Below, piece by piece: positions 15,762 to 23,979 of a DNA stretch of 64,000 nt. The stretch comes from Carnobacterium_B sp040274945. GTDB taxonomy: Bacteria; Bacillota; Bacilli; Lactobacillales; Carnobacteriaceae. The notes beneath the pieces are model-generated. The model made no database searches. It worked only from the letters and a program-made list of their open reading frames with translations, and was not told where the DNA came from. The position numbers and the translations under genes were made by a program. The stretch lies in assembly GCF_040274945.1 (NCBI RefSeq), contig NZ_JBEMAR010000008.1, positions 1-64,000 on the forward strand. The letters are read 5' to 3'. The stretch's first letter is position 1. Every line of letters begins with the position of its first letter.

Positions 15762-16799
15762 TTGGAAAAACATATTAGACTTTTTAATAAAGATGCAGCA
15801 AATACAAACGCATCAATTTTTGGAGAACATTCAGGATTACTTTATTGGGATGAACAAGATCCAGTATGGTATGATGTATATTCCGAATTAAAACAAAACT
15901 TCTGGATTCCCCAAGAAGTTACACTAGGCTCTGATTCTCGTGATTGGCGAACAAATATGAGTGATGCTGAGAAAGAGCTTTATAAACGTAGTATTTCACA
16001 GCTAGTTTTACTTGATTCCATTTCTACTGTAATTGATGGACAATTAGCTTCTTATATTAAAAACCCTGCTATCAAAGCGATAATGGCTTATATTGCATCA
16101 CAAGAATCTATTCATAACGAAAGTTATACTTATATTGCAACCACTTTCTTAACGAAAGAAGAAGCTAATGAAGTATTTAGCATTCCTAAAACAGACCCAT
16201 TAATCTTAGGTGCTAGTGAATTAATCTTGGATCAATTTGAAAAATTTGTTTCTGAACCAACTAAACAAAGTATGGTTGAAGCATTAGTCGCTATGGCTGC
16301 GCTAGAAGGTATTCGTTTTACGAATGGTTTTACACCTTTCTATTTAATGAATCGTAACAAAAAAATGTTGGGGACTGGACAAATTATTCAGTTAATTCAA
16401 CGAGACGAAATTCAACACAGCTATTTCCAAACATTGGTTGTGCGTACAATTCTTGGAGAATTAGATTTAACTGATACAGAAAAAGATTCATTAACTAAAT
16501 GGATTTATGATTTCTTTAAAAAAGTTGTTGATGGTGAAAAAGCTTTAGCAGATGATTTGTATAAAGGTTATGCTGGTATTAGCATGGAAGAATTGCATGG
16601 ATATATTGAATGGCGTGCTAATATTCTATTACAAAACTTAGGCTTAGATAAAATTTTCGATTCAAAAGCTAACCCAATGATTTGGATCAATGCTTATGAC
16701 TCTGAAAATATTAACAACACTAAAACAGACTTCTTTGAAAAACGTGTAACAAATTATTCTAAAGTCACAGAGGATAAAAATGATTGGGACGATTTATGA
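15762..16799 (+). CDS. nrdF: Ribonucleoside-diphosphate reductase small subunit (class Ib)
   Basis: 345 residues. It holds the metal cofactor and tyrosyl radical. Likely ligands are D85, E115, H118, E182, E216 and H219; Y122, four residues after H118, is the radical tyrosine. The spacing E182 to E216 equals that of known NrdF proteins. The C-terminal acidic end (NDWDDL) is the tail that docks to NrdE. The start is TTG with AAGGAG upstream; there is no nearby ATG. It overlaps nrdI by 4 bp. No intron is present. Confidence 0.95.
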   Translation: MEKHIRLFNKDAANTNASIFGEHSGLLYWDEQDPVWYDVYSELKQNFWIPQEVTLGSDSRDWRTNMSDAEKELYKRSISQLVLLDSISTVIDGQLASYIKNPAIKAIMAYIASQESIHNESYTYIATTFLTKEEANEVFSIPKTDPLILGASELILDQFEKFVSEPTKQSMVEALVAMAALEGIRFTNGFTPFYLMNRNKKMLGTGQIIQLIQRDEIQHSYFQTLVVRTILGELDLTDTEKDSLTKWIYDFFKKVVDGEKALADDLYKGYAGISMEELHGYIEWRANILLQNLGLDKIFDSKANPMIWINAYDSENINNTKTDFFEKRVTNYSKVTEDKNDWDDL

Positions 16800-17239
16800 T
16801 GCAAAAACTTTTAGTTTTATATACAAGTAAAACTGGGAATACTCAAAGTTTTGTTGATTGGTTTGGGAAGCAATTCTCGAACCAATTCGACATCACTTAT
16901 TTCAACTTGTATAGAGATAAAAATTTGACAAATATTGAACAATATGATATAATTACTTTAGGAAGTTATACATGGGCGAATGGTAAAATACCCGTAGAGA
17001 TGAAGCGTTTCGTTATCGAAAACAGAGAATTGCTCCAAGAGAAGGTAGCATTTTTATTCGGGAGTGGTATTACTATTTACGCTCATTTTTGTGCCGCTTT
17101 GGATAGCATACAAATTATTTTAGGTAAAGAGATTTATTCTATTAAGTTTGAATTAACTTTCATTCCAGACGAGCATGATGAAGAAATAAATAAATTGGGG
17201 GAAATACTTAATGAATATGTATTTATTAACAAAAAATGA
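16796..17239 (+). CDS. nrdI: NrdI-like flavodoxin
   Basis: 147 residues from the first of two adjacent ATGs (16796 or 16799). The LYTSKTGNTQSFV phosphate loop at the N-terminus, the LGSYTWANGKIP loop and the FGSGITIY segment match flavodoxin-like NrdI, which supplies the oxidant that assembles the manganese-tyrosyl cofactor of class Ib NrdF. The start overlaps the nrdF stop (ATGATG). Its presence supports the class Ib assignment. Confidence 0.88.
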   Translation: MMQKLLVLYTSKTGNTQSFVDWFGKQFSNQFDITYFNLYRDKNLTNIEQYDIITLGSYTWANGKIPVEMKRFVIENRELLQEKVAFLFGSGITIYAHFCAALDSIQIILGKEIYSIKFELTFIPDEHDEEINKLGEILNEYVFINKK

Positions 17240-17492
17240 TTGTCCCTACTGTAATGATTTTAAGAATTTCTTGAAGTTTACTCCAGTAGGTAAGAAAGCA
17301 GCAGAAAAGATCACTATTTTAAATAAAGATACAGTAACGGGAGAAGACGCCGTTCTTTTTCAAATGTTATTAGATGAGGGTATTGTCCAAGGTGGACAAT
17401 CTTATCCTATGTTAATTAACGGAGAGACAGAGTTACTCTCAACCGGTTTTGACGCAACTAAAGTCATGAAGGTTCTGAAAGAAAATGATTAG
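17211..17492 (+). CDS. Glutaredoxin/NrdH-like thiol protein
   Basis: 93 residues with C11-P-Y-C14 in the first loop and SYPMLINGE (cis-proline motif) later, the thioredoxin-fold hallmarks of glutaredoxins and NrdH redoxins. It probably re-reduces the NrdE C-terminal cysteines. An insertion between the CPYC helix and the cis-proline makes it slightly longer than NrdH. It overlaps the end of nrdI by 29 bp; GGGG lies nine bases before the ATG. Confidence 0.85.
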   Translation: MNMYLLTKNDCPYCNDFKNFLKFTPVGKKAAEKITILNKDTVTGEDAVLFQMLLDEGIVQGGQSYPMLINGETELLSTGFDATKVMKVLKEND

Positions 17493-17667
17493 GCAGTATT
17501 CAAGAAAATATCTTTGTCCAATATGCAAGAAGGAAGGACGTCTAATTAGACTCTATTCTGAAATGCTGGAGGATGGGAAGCGTGGCTTATTTTGTGATAA
17601 GCATGGATTTCAACAATATTGCAACTGTTCGCCATCAGAATTAGAATTAATAATCGTAGAAGATTAG
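17485..17667 (+). CDS. Small zinc-ribbon protein
   Basis: 60 residues. CPIC at residues 11-14 and LFCDKHG about 20 residues later, plus CNC near the end, fit a C-C-C-H zinc ribbon. Start overlaps the stop of the glutaredoxin gene. Related in pattern to the protein at 17745 (MCDIHG at the matching place). Function unknown. Confidence 0.6.
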   Translation: MIRQYSRKYLCPICKKEGRLIRLYSEMLEDGKRGLFCDKHGFQQYCNCSPSELELIIVED

Positions 17668-17744
17668 TGGTCTCTTTAAAGTAAAGCCAGAAATATCTCC
17701 TTTAAATTAAAAGTAATCAAAAATATAAAGGAGGTTGCTACATT

Positions 17745-17972
17745 ATGATGTACAACAAAGACCATTATTGTCCTTTCTGTTGGGAAAATGATAAAATTTT
17801 ACGAATGGTTTATCTTTCTCCAGACGACAAAACAGATTTAATGTGTGATATTCATGGATATGTTTATGAAGTTGATCGTACAAAAAATTCTTATGTTAAA
17901 ATTGATAAACCAATAGTTGAACCAAGTTCTTTAATTGGGGAAGCTAAAATTAACGAAGCAAGAATAAAATAA
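17745..17972 (+). CDS. Small zinc-ribbon protein with IGEA tail
   Basis: 75 residues (a second ATG directly follows). YCPFCW near the start and LMCDIHG in the middle form a zinc ribbon. The last 15 residues (SSLIGEAKINEARIK) match the tail of the protein at 2403 in eleven of fifteen positions. RBS AAAGGAGG is strong. The 77-bp gap before it has no clear promoter. Function unknown. Confidence 0.65.
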   Translation: MMYNKDHYCPFCWENDKILRMVYLSPDDKTDLMCDIHGYVYEVDRTKNSYVKIDKPIVEPSSLIGEAKINEARIK

Positions 17973-17973
17973 T

Positions 17974-18002
17974 TTGACTTTATTTTCATAAAATGATATA
18001 AT
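17974..18002 (+). promoter_or_regulatory. Promoter with palindromic -10
   Basis: TTGACT (17974-17979), 17 bp, TGA-TATAAT (17997-18002), then TAATTATAA. The -35 box starts one base after the preceding stop codon. Confidence 0.9.
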
Positions 18003-18054
18003 TAATTATAAAGTTAAATAAGAAATAAATAATAAAATGTTGGAGGGCACTATT

Positions 18055-18429
18055 ATGACAAATAATGAAAAGAAAAAAAGAAAGACTTTCAAGAGTTATT
18101 CAAAAAACTTATCGCAATTCTTAGCTGACAAAGGAATTAAACCGGTTCGAACTGGTGTACATTACTTTGGGATTAAGATTAGTGAAGATGAAGGTAAGAC
18201 TTGGCAAGATTTCGTTAGTATTGATGATGCCGTTAAAAAATATGGCGACAAATTCTCTAAGGAAGATTTAGAACATTTACGTGATGAATCTTTGAAAACA
18301 GATGATTTTGTTCGTCAGGAAGATTCTAATCTTATCTTCCGCAAACGTGTTAGATTTTACAAAGAGTTTTTATATGACGACGCTTTAATCGAAGGTCTAA
18401 AACTTTGGAAAGATACAAAGCCGAAATAA
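18055..18429 (+). CDS. Hypothetical protein
   Basis: 124 residues, basic N-terminal 20 residues (EKKKRKTFKSYSK), then alpha/beta. No recognised motif. ATG 18055 is favoured over 18037 by GGAGGG seven bases upstream. It is the only gene between two promoters and precedes the ssDNA-binding protein gene. Confidence 0.55.
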   Translation: MTNNEKKKRKTFKSYSKNLSQFLADKGIKPVRTGVHYFGIKISEDEGKTWQDFVSIDDAVKKYGDKFSKEDLEHLRDESLKTDDFVRQEDSNLIFRKRVRFYKEFLYDDALIEGLKLWKDTKPK

Positions 18430-18433
18430 AAAC

Positions 18434-18462
18434 TTGACAAATTTAAATAAACAATATATAAT
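18434..18462 (+). promoter_or_regulatory. Perfect-consensus promoter of the ssDNA-binding gene
   Basis: TTGACA (18434-18439), 17 bp, TATAAT (18457-18462): both hexamers are full consensus. It lacks the TAATTATAA palindrome, so it may escape the control acting on the others. Confidence 0.9.
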
Positions 18463-18498
18463 AATAATGTAATCAAATTAATTGGAGGAAATTAAATT

Positions 18499-19428
18499 AT
18501 GGCAGACAAAGCAAAAGTGAAATTCAAAAATTCGGTGGTTATCGTAGGAGAGATCGTTGATTTAGACCTTAAAAACGAAACACGTAAAAAGAAAACCAAT
18601 AACGAAGAATATACTGTAATCAATGGAACAATTTCAGTTAAAACTGATGATCAGAATGTTCAAAACTTACGTGTATGGTACATGGAAAAATTCAACAACG
18701 GTAATATTAACCGAAACTATACCACAGCACATGGTTGGTTAAATGAAATTGCAGCAGCAGAAGCTAAGGGTGAACCTAACCCAGTAATTGGACGTCGTAT
18801 TCAAATGGGAACGAACATTAGTCCAAATGTATTTATTAGTAATGGAAGTACAGTTAAGACTTATCAAATTGGTGCAGGTTTTATCGAAACAAACCCACAA
18901 CGAATTGGTTCTGACAAATCTGAATTTGCTGTTGATGCAGTAATTACAAAAGATTTGACTCCAGAAGTAGATCGTGAAACAGAACAAGAAACTGGTCGTT
19001 TCTTCTTAGAAGCAGAAATTGCTGATTATCGTGGTGTATTATTCCCAGTTCGTTTTGTTATTGAAAACGAAGGTGGAGTTAAGTACCTAAATAGTTTACC
19101 AAAACCATCTGTTGTTGAAATTTGGGGCGATGTAGTAAACACAGTTATTACTCGAACTCAAACAACTGAAAATGCTTTCGGTGAAGCTCATGTTCAAGAA
19201 ATTAATTCAACAACTCGTGAAAACATTATCAAGGGTGCTTCAACTGAAACTCGTGATATGGACGAATTGTTAGAACAAGCAATTACAGAAGGACGTCAAG
19301 CGTTTAATGTAAGTGTTGCTCAAGCTGAAGATGCAGCTAAAAACGCTGGAGGAAACGCATTTAATGCTAGTCCTGCGGCGAACACAGCATCAAAACCAGC
19401 TGCTAAAGCAGGAGAATTTAACTTCTAA
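18499..19428 (+). CDS. Probable single-stranded DNA-binding protein
   Basis: 309 residues. The N-terminal half is beta-rich with alternating charged and hydrophobic residues (VVIVGEIVDLDLKNET and LRVWYMEKF), as in OB folds. The C-terminal 50 residues are an Ala/Asn-rich linker ending in GEFNF, similar in style to the flexible tail of SSB proteins that recruits partners. Its position directly before a Sak4-like recombinase, helicase and primase supports the role. RBS TTGGAGGA; strong promoter. No zinc site. Assignment rests on context and fold impression. Confidence 0.65.
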   Translation: MADKAKVKFKNSVVIVGEIVDLDLKNETRKKKTNNEEYTVINGTISVKTDDQNVQNLRVWYMEKFNNGNINRNYTTAHGWLNEIAAAEAKGEPNPVIGRRIQMGTNISPNVFISNGSTVKTYQIGAGFIETNPQRIGSDKSEFAVDAVITKDLTPEVDRETEQETGRFFLEAEIADYRGVLFPVRFVIENEGGVKYLNSLPKPSVVEIWGDVVNTVITRTQTTENAFGEAHVQEINSTTRENIIKGASTETRDMDELLEQAITEGRQAFNVSVAQAEDAAKNAGGNAFNASPAANTASKPAAKAGEFNF

Positions 19429-19444
19429 TATTAGTGCTCTCAAA

Positions 19445-19504
19445 AAGGAGCTGAACAAAAAGTTCGGCTCCTTCATTGAAAACATTAATAACAAAAAGTT
19501 TTCA
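19445..19504 (+). other. Two hairpins after the ssDNA-binding gene
   Basis: AAGGAGC plus GAAC (19445-19456) pairs with GTTC plus GCTCCTT (19462-19473); then TGAAAAC (19477-19483) pairs with GTTTTCA (19498-19504). Neither has a T run, so partial termination or RNA processing is more likely than full termination. Confidence 0.5.
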
Positions 19505-19532
19505 TAAAATTTCAGAAAAGGAAAGTGATATA

Positions 19533-20549
19533 ATGGTAGATATTTTTGCTGTGGAACCACACCAAGTATCGAAAGATTTGAAAGGGTATGCCTTGATGTT
19601 TTATGGAGAGCCTAAGTCAGGTAAAACAACTACTGCTGCTAAGTTTCCTAAAAGCTTGTTACTAGCTTTTGAAAAAGGTTATAATGCAATTCCAGGAGTT
19701 TTAGCTTTACCAATGAATACTTGGTCTGATTTCAAACAAGTATTGCGACAGTTAGATAGTGATGAAGCTCGTGCAACATATGACAACATCATTGTCGATA
19801 CGGCTGATATCGCTGCAGAATTGGCTGAGAAATATATCTCAAATCAAAACCAAGTAGCAACTATTGCAGATATTCCATTCGGTAAAGGTTATGGATTGGT
19901 AGAAAAAGAATTAGATGCAAACTTGCGTAAAATTATGCAAATGGGTTATGGTTTAATTTTAATTTCTCACTCACAAGACAAAACATTTACAGATGAAAGT
20001 GGAACTGAGTACAATCAAATTGTTCCTACTTTGGATAAACGTGCTAATAAAATTGTTACTCGTATGGCAGATATTATTGGTTACTCTCGCTCTGTTGTAA
20101 ACCCAGAAACAGAACAAGAAGAAGTTCGTTTGTTTATGCGTGGAACACCTCGATTTACAGCTGGATCTCGTTTCCCAGATGTACCTGAAGTAGACTATGT
20201 ATTCCCTAGTTCTATTGTCTTTAATTACAATAACTTGGTTAATACTATTGCTGATGCAGTTGCTGCTTTAGAAAAAGGTTTCGGTGTTGAAGCTGTTACA
20301 ACAACTAAATCTGATGCTTACCAATATAAAACAGTAACTACTCCAGTTGAAGACTTGGTTAAAGAGTTCAACCAAATTGCTGGCGAATTAATGAATGAAA
20401 ACAAAGACTACTACGGTCCTCGTATTGTAGACATTGTAAATGAAAACTTAGGTCATGGTGCTAAGATTTCCGAAGCATTACCTAAGCAAGCTGAATTAGT
20501 TGACTCTGCTTTAACTCAACTTAAAGAATTAGCTGCGACTAATAAATAA
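19533..20549 (+). CDS. Sak4-like RecA-fold ATPase
   Basis: 338 residues. Walker A GEPKSGKT (25-32), a Walker B-like NIIVDTADIA, and the sensor block LILISHSQDK identify the AAA_24/Sak4 phage recombinase group: single-strand annealing or RecA-like proteins working with a phage SSB. ATG 19533 has GGAAAGTGA upstream; extending to an earlier ATG would add a Lys-rich leader without a ribosome site. It follows the SSB candidate, the usual pair in phages. Confidence 0.82.
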   Translation: MVDIFAVEPHQVSKDLKGYALMFYGEPKSGKTTTAAKFPKSLLLAFEKGYNAIPGVLALPMNTWSDFKQVLRQLDSDEARATYDNIIVDTADIAAELAEKYISNQNQVATIADIPFGKGYGLVEKELDANLRKIMQMGYGLILISHSQDKTFTDESGTEYNQIVPTLDKRANKIVTRMADIIGYSRSVVNPETEQEEVRLFMRGTPRFTAGSRFPDVPEVDYVFPSSIVFNYNNLVNTIADAVAALEKGFGVEAVTTTKSDAYQYKTVTTPVEDLVKEFNQIAGELMNENKDYYGPRIVDIVNENLGHGAKISEALPKQAELVDSALTQLKELAATNK

Positions 20550-20560
20550 GAATAACATAG

Positions 20561-20600
20561 TAGCAGAGGAAGGGGGTTCTTTTCCTCTGCTATTTCTTTT
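20561..20600 (+). terminator. Intrinsic terminator
   Basis: TAGCAGAGGAA (20561-20571) pairs with TTCCTCTGCTA (20582-20592), then TTTCTTTT. No promoter is obvious downstream, so the next operon probably relies on read-through. Confidence 0.85.
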
Positions 20601-20615
20601 GATAGGAGTGAAAAT

Positions 20616-21107
20616 ATGGCTCAACAAAAACCTGTAATTTGTCAACATTGTCGTGAGAAGTTTGTGCGAGTTGAAGGAAATTTTGAAAAAACTTCCAAAG
20701 GCTTCTATCATATCGACTGCTATAAACAAATTCAAAAAAATAAAGATGATACAGAAGTCTTATTTGATTTCTTACGAGAAGTTTGGGGAGATAATTTTAT
20801 TAACTATCCATTAATAAGAAAGCAAATTAAAGACTTAACAACAAGAAATAATATGACTGTTCAAGGAATAACAGGAACATTAGTTTATTTAACAAATGTT
20901 AAAAAAATGAGATTGATTCCTAAAATGGGAATAGCTATTGTTCCTTATCATTATGTAAATGCAAGAAACTATTTTGAGGAAAAAGAAAGATTAAAATCTA
21001 CAATTATTCCTGATATAGTTTCTAAAACAGTTGAAGTGGAAATTAAACCACAACAAACCAATAAAATGAAAAATCTAATTGATTTAGATAGTCTACTAGA
21101 GGAGTGA
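20616..21107 (+). CDS. Zinc-finger protein of the replication operon
   Basis: 163 residues. CQHC at residues 9-12 with HIDC about 25 residues later forms a zinc site. A helical C-terminal part follows. No helicase-loader ATPase motif. It ends 4 bp before the helicase gene, so it may be a loader, adaptor or origin factor. RBS ATAGGAGTG. I do not recognise the family. Confidence 0.6.
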   Translation: MAQQKPVICQHCREKFVRVEGNFEKTSKGFYHIDCYKQIQKNKDDTEVLFDFLREVWGDNFINYPLIRKQIKDLTTRNNMTVQGITGTLVYLTNVKKMRLIPKMGIAIVPYHYVNARNYFEEKERLKSTIIPDIVSKTVEVEIKPQQTNKMKNLIDLDSLLEE

Positions 21108-21111
21108 TATT

Positions 21112-22716
21112 TTGGAGCGTTATTATGATAGAACTACGTCAAATATGTTATTAGGGGCATTATATACTTATCCGGCATTGTTTGAAACCCAAGAGGCCCA
21201 AGCATTAGGAGAAGGAGATTTCGCCGACCCAATGACAAAAGTGGCTTTCTCTATTATGTACAATCTCTTCTCTATTGGGCATTCGAAATTTAGTGAAGGA
21301 ATTATTGAATCCTATATTCAAGGTAAGCCATCTGTTTATAGTTTCTATAATAAAGAAATTGATACGCCAGAAGGTAAGCAACGACAAGGCGATTTTTACT
21401 TTAGTAAACTGCGAGAAGTTGGAGATCCCACGTTATTTAAGCCTTCCTTTGATAAGGTTAAGAAATTAACTTTATTAAGAAACTTAGAACGTAATGGAGT
21501 ATCAGTTAAAGAGTTTTATGATTGGGATTCCGAGAATGCTAAGTTGATTGAGGCACAGAATAACTGGTTAGAGAAAACAAGCTTAAAAGATATTGCTGAT
21601 ACAGTTAGTGATAAAATTAGTCAAATTATGGCAGGTTCAGCAAATGGTTCAGAACGAGTAGCCGCACAAGCAGGTGATGGTTTAAGGAATTTAATTGAAT
21701 CATTTAGTGAAACTCCAGACTTTGGTTCACCTTTTCCAATTTCAACTTTAAATACTGTAACTCGTGGAGCAAGACTAGGAAAATTTTATCTGCGTTCAGC
21801 TCCAACTGGTGGAGGTAAATCTCGTTTAATGATGGCGGATGCTTGTCACATGGCTTTTGATCAACTGTATAATCAGAAGACCCAAAAGTGGGAAGGGAAT
21901 GGTATTCAAGAAGGCGCCCTGTTTATTTCGACAGAGTTAGAGATTGATGAATTACAAACATTAGCCTTAGCTTATTTAACAGGGATTGAAGAAGATCTTA
22001 TCTTAGATGGTAAATTAAATGATGACCAAAAAGCCGTTGTGGCTCAAGGTATTGAGATTATGGAAAACTCACCTTTATACTTTGAGTTAATTCCAGACTT
22101 TTCCATTCAAGATATTGAAACAACTATTCGTTCATATTATCGTGAGCATGATTGTAAGTTTTTCTTCTTTGATTATATTCATACATCTATGAAATTCTTG
22201 GCAGAAATTTCTTCTATTGCAAATGGAATGAAACTGCGTGAAGACCAAATTTTGTTTATGCTATCAACTAGCTTGAAAAACTTAGCAACTAATCTTCATG
22301 TGTTTATAGAGTCAGGTACTCAGGTAAATGGAGATTATCTGGAAGGTGAATTAACACAGAATCTATTACGTGGTGCGAAAGCTATTGCGGATAGGGTTGA
22401 CGTTGGTATTATTGCTACTAAAGTTCGTCCTATTGATGAAGCTATCATAGAAGAATTAGTAGCTAATGGATATAAGAAACCTAATTATATCATGAGCTTT
22501 TATAAGATTCGTCGTGGTAAGTATGCAGGAACTAAACTATGGTGTAATGCAGATTTAGGTACTTGTCGTGTTGAACCTTTATATTTAACAGATAGTATGA
22601 ATGAAGTTATTCCTATTGATAAAACAACAATTAATGTTAAGAAAAAAGCTGAAAGAGAGCTTCAATATAGAGATAAAAAGAGTGGCGCAAATAAATTCAA
22701 GAACAGCGCATTTTAA
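21112..22716 (+). CDS. DnaB-like replicative helicase
   Basis: 534 residues. The RecA-like C-terminal domain has Walker A (APTGGGKS, about 231-238), the GALFISTELEIDE segment matching the DnaB H1a region, and Walker B FFFDYIH near 350. A following block (KNLATNLHVFIESGTQVNG) is the switch region. The N-terminal half is helical. It should unwind the fork 5' to 3' together with the primase at 22804. The TTG start is supported by GAGGAG seven bases upstream. SPbeta YorI is the expected relative. Confidence 0.85.
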   Translation: MERYYDRTTSNMLLGALYTYPALFETQEAQALGEGDFADPMTKVAFSIMYNLFSIGHSKFSEGIIESYIQGKPSVYSFYNKEIDTPEGKQRQGDFYFSKLREVGDPTLFKPSFDKVKKLTLLRNLERNGVSVKEFYDWDSENAKLIEAQNNWLEKTSLKDIADTVSDKISQIMAGSANGSERVAAQAGDGLRNLIESFSETPDFGSPFPISTLNTVTRGARLGKFYLRSAPTGGGKSRLMMADACHMAFDQLYNQKTQKWEGNGIQEGALFISTELEIDELQTLALAYLTGIEEDLILDGKLNDDQKAVVAQGIEIMENSPLYFELIPDFSIQDIETTIRSYYREHDCKFFFFDYIHTSMKFLAEISSIANGMKLREDQILFMLSTSLKNLATNLHVFIESGTQVNGDYLEGELTQNLLRGAKAIADRVDVGIIATKVRPIDEAIIEELVANGYKKPNYIMSFYKIRRGKYAGTKLWCNADLGTCRVEPLYLTDSMNEVIPIDKTTINVKKKAERELQYRDKKSGANKFKNSAF

Positions 22717-22746
22717 AGTCAAGAATTAATTTCTTGACTTTTTTCT
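22715..22746 (+). terminator. Terminator merged with the next promoter
   Basis: AAAGTCAAGAA (22715-22725, overlapping the helicase stop) pairs with TTCTTGACTTT (22731-22741), then T run. TTGACT on the right arm is the next -35 box. Confidence 0.92.
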
Positions 22747-22762
22747 TTATATATGGTATAAT
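22734..22762 (+). promoter_or_regulatory. Promoter with palindromic -10
   Basis: TTGACT (22734-22739), 17 bp, TGG-TATAAT (22757-22762), then TAATTATAG. Confidence 0.9.
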
Positions 22763-22803
22763 TAATTATAGTAATATTAGAAAAAAGAAATGGCGGTAGT
22801 TGT

Positions 22804-23979
22804 ATGACAGATAATTTCAATTTAAGATTGGATAAAGATGCCTTAAAGAATGGTATGACGATTGATTCTGTCTATGAGTTTTTAACAGGGATGGGTGTGC
22901 AAGGTCAGTTTTTGGATGAAGAGAAACTTTTGTTTGAGACAGTTTGTCATAATCATCCAGGCGAAGGTAAACATAAGCTTTATTATTATCATAATACAAA
23001 GTTATTTAACTGTTACACAGATTGTGGAGCGAACTTTGATATATTTGAATTAATTAATAAGATGCACGTAATTAAAACTGGTGAAGAACTTGAGTTAGAA
23101 GATTCAATTAAAACTTTTGTTCATTCAAGTAGTTTTTTATTTGCTGGCAAACAAGAGTTCGATGAAGAAATTGATGATAACAAAGAATATGTACCACCAA
23201 CATTTTTATATTTTGATAAGAATGTTTTGAATGAGTTACCTAATGCAATCGTAGATAACTGGGTTGAAGAACAAATCTCTGAAGCAACTCAAAGAAAGTA
23301 TGGAGTTAAGTTAAATCCTAGTTTAATGTCTGCTGCTTTTCCTCACTTCGATGAATTTTGGAACTTGTTAGGAATTAGACAGAGGATATTATCAGCCGAA
23401 GATCAGTTGATGTATGGGAAATATCGACCTTTAACTCGAAAGGGAGAAATGTTTTCTTCTCCATTATCATTTTATTTATTTGGTTTAAATCATAATGGTT
23501 TAGAAATACGTAAAAAGAAAAAAGCAATTATATATGAGGGAGAAAAATCTGTGATGAAAATGGATGATGTCCTTGGACCACAGAACAATATCTCAGTAGC
23601 TTCTTTTGGAATGAAATTTTCTCGACATCAGTTTGAACAGTTAAAGTCTATGGGTGTGGAAGAAATTATTTTTGCATTTGATAGACAGTTTAAACAAACA
23701 GAAGACTCTGATTTTTATAAACTAATAGATTTATATAGAAAGATTAATGATAGATTTAGTAATCAGGGTGTTAAATTTAGTTTTATCTTAGATGATGAAA
23801 TGATTAGTGGATATAAAGACTCTCCAATAGATGATGGTTTTGATGTTTTTAATACTTTGTATCATAAGAAAAGAACGATTGAAGAAATCGAAGAAGAATT
23901 TCAAGAAGATGTAGTGCCACCAGGAGAGTGGGCACAACCTGAACTTGAAGAGGAGGACGACATATTTGTTACGTTATGA
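22804..23979 (+). CDS. DNA primase (CHC2 zinc, Toprim)
   Basis: 391 residues. Zinc ligands C48, H51, C70 and C74 form a CHC2-type finger. The Toprim core is visible as IIYEGEKSVMKMDD (Glu near 245) and FAFDRQF (Asp near 295). It makes RNA primers for the phage fork. The C-terminus is acidic. It is shorter than bacterial DnaG and has no clear C-terminal helicase-binding domain. The gene overlaps the RecJ-like gene by 14 bp. Confidence 0.88.
   Translation: MTDNFNLRLDKDALKNGMTIDSVYEFLTGMGVQGQFLDEEKLLFETVCHNHPGEGKHKLYYYHNTKLFNCYTDCGANFDIFELINKMHVIKTGEELELEDSIKTFVHSSSFLFAGKQEFDEEIDDNKEYVPPTFLYFDKNVLNELPNAIVDNWVEEQISEATQRKYGVKLNPSLMSAAFPHFDEFWNLLGIRQRILSAEDQLMYGKYRPLTRKGEMFSSPLSFYLFGLNHNGLEIRKKKKAIIYEGEKSVMKMDDVLGPQNNISVASFGMKFSRHQFEQLKSMGVEEIIFAFDRQFKQTEDSDFYKLIDLYRKINDRFSNQGVKFSFILDDEMISGYKDSPIDDGFDVFNTLYHKKRTIEEIEEEFQEDVVPPGEWAQPELEEEDDIFVTL

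Noticed and set aside
12475..16799. Introns or inteins in the nrd genes, as in SPbeta
   Set aside because: Both reading frames are continuous with intact active-site motifs and normal spacing.
17668..17744. Promoter before the zinc-ribbon gene at 17745
   Set aside because: No hexamer pair with acceptable spacing; the gene is probably read from the nrdF operon.
23945..23965. Earlier TTG start for the RecJ-like protein
   Set aside because: It would translate the GAGGAGGA ribosome site itself into an Arg-rich leader.
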